From positions 1 to 6,574 of the forward strand of contig JABEVA010000176.1 of assembly GCA_013044065.1 (NCBI GenBank): a stretch of 6,574 nt of DNA, read 5' to 3'. This DNA is from Phycisphaerae bacterium (GTDB taxonomy: Bacteria > Planctomycetota > Phycisphaerae > WQYP01). This document shows, piece by piece, positions 5,973-6,574 of this stretch. Position 1 is the stretch's first letter. Each line of letters opens with the position of its first letter. The position numbers were made by a program, and so were the translations under genes. Below the pieces are notes generated by a model that made no database searches, had not been told where the DNA came from, and saw nothing but the letters and a program-made list of their open reading frames with translations.

Positions 5973-6574
5973 CTACGGCACCAGCGGTAGCGGCCCAGAG
6001 GCCCGCGTTACCGGCGTGTCCGCCAGCATGGCTTGCAGCATTTTCAACGCTTCCCAGGCCTGCATCGGCGAGATGGCATTGAGATCCAGTGCCGCCAGAT
6101 GACTTAAAGCCTGCGACGACGGCGCGTCAAACAAGTCGATCTGACTGCTCACCGCGGTGGCGGCAGCCCGCGGCCGGGCTTTGCCCACACGCACTTCCAG
6201 TTGTTCCATGAGCTTTTTAGCCCGGACAATCACACTGCGCGGCACGCCCGCCAATCGGGCCACCTGCACCCCATACGAACGATCCGCATGGCCGGCCACA
6301 ATTCGGTGCATGAAAACAATCTGATCTTCCCATTCGCGCACCAGCACACTGAAATTGCACACCGCCGAGGTGCTTTCCGGCAGTTCGGTGAGCTCATGAT
6401 AATGCGTGGCAAACAACGTTCGGCAACGTACCGAGTCGGAGAGATATTCGGTGATGGCCCACGCCAACGCCAGACCATCCAAGGTGCTGGTGCCACGACC
6501 AATTTCATCCAGAATCACCAGCGAATCGGCCGAGGCATGGTGCAAAATGTTGGCCGTCTCGGTCATTTCCACCA
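5973..6574 (-). CDS. mutS: DNA mismatch repair protein MutS, C-terminal 200 residues
   Basis: MutS finds mismatches in new DNA and, as an ATP-driven clamp, recruits MutL. Only the end of the gene is present; the start, mismatch-binding domain and Walker A loop lie beyond the right edge. Visible are the Walker B region (SLVILDEIGRGTST, visible residues about 17-30), the His-containing FATHYHELTEL (54-64), and the dimer-forming SYGVQVARLAGVP (99-111) with the helices after it. QIDLF at 144-148 fits the beta-clamp-binding pentapeptide, placed in the linker where other MutS proteins have it. The final LNAISPMQAWEAL (164-176) is the usual C-terminal motif. The frame runs intact to a TAG stop, so nothing suggests a broken gene. 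In the part seen, all key residues are present. Confidence 0.97.
   Translation of the reverse strand, partial: VEMTETANILHHASADSLVILDEIGRGTSTLDGLALAWAITEYLSDSVRCRTLFATHYHELTELPESTSAVCNFSVLVREWEDQIVFMHRIVAGHADRSYGVQVARLAGVPRSVIVRAKKLMEQLEVRVGKARPRAAATAVSSQIDLFDAPSSQALSHLAALDLNAISPMQAWEALKMLQAMLADTPVTRASGPLPLVP

Overview
The window looks like chromosomal DNA of a GC-rich Planctomycetota bacterium, probably of the class Phycisphaerae. This lineage call is an inference. It rests on the style of the two large exported proteins (one carries the 'LGNxWW...YWYRRAL' module common in planctomycete secreted proteins), the DYKDVESL-type bS18, and the high GC. No rRNA, tRNA or CRISPR array was seen.

Layout. 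Positions 1-1455 (+) hold the decayed remains of a DDE transposase, most like the ISKra4 family. Its reading frame is broken by four frameshifts, and the 5' end lies outside the window. Its probable right end, with a small hairpin, lies just after the stop, in 1456-1618. All remaining genes are on the minus strand. In order of transcription they are: the 3' end of mutS (5973-6574); a 383-bp gap with repeats, a promoter and an operator-like palindrome; a secreted helical protein of 496 aa (4099-5589); a promoter; a seven-iron ferredoxin (3624-3887); rpsR for ribosomal protein bS18 (3298-3600); and an exported or membrane protein of 515 aa with no recognised family (1619-3166). The last gene converges on the dead transposase.

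How the parts fit. Ferredoxin and rpsR are 23 bp apart and probably share one transcript from a sigma70-like promoter at 3983-4011. The 515-aa gene may be read through from rpsR or have its own promoter; it has a TTG start and no visible ribosome binding site. The 496-aa gene seems separately controlled: its best promoter has its -35 box inside an 18-bp near-perfect palindrome with an AAACGTTT core, as in LacI-family operators. Between that promoter and mutS lie directly repeated 'ggtgacaWttcta' units and two strong inverted repeats. They look like an old insertion-sequence end next to a mutS hairpin.

The window has mobile-element scars on both sides of a block of housekeeping and lineage-specific genes. 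I found no convincing new defence or mobile system. The points most worth following are the palindrome over the promoter, the repeat cluster beside mutS, the two uncharacterised exported proteins, and the unusual decay pattern of the transposase.
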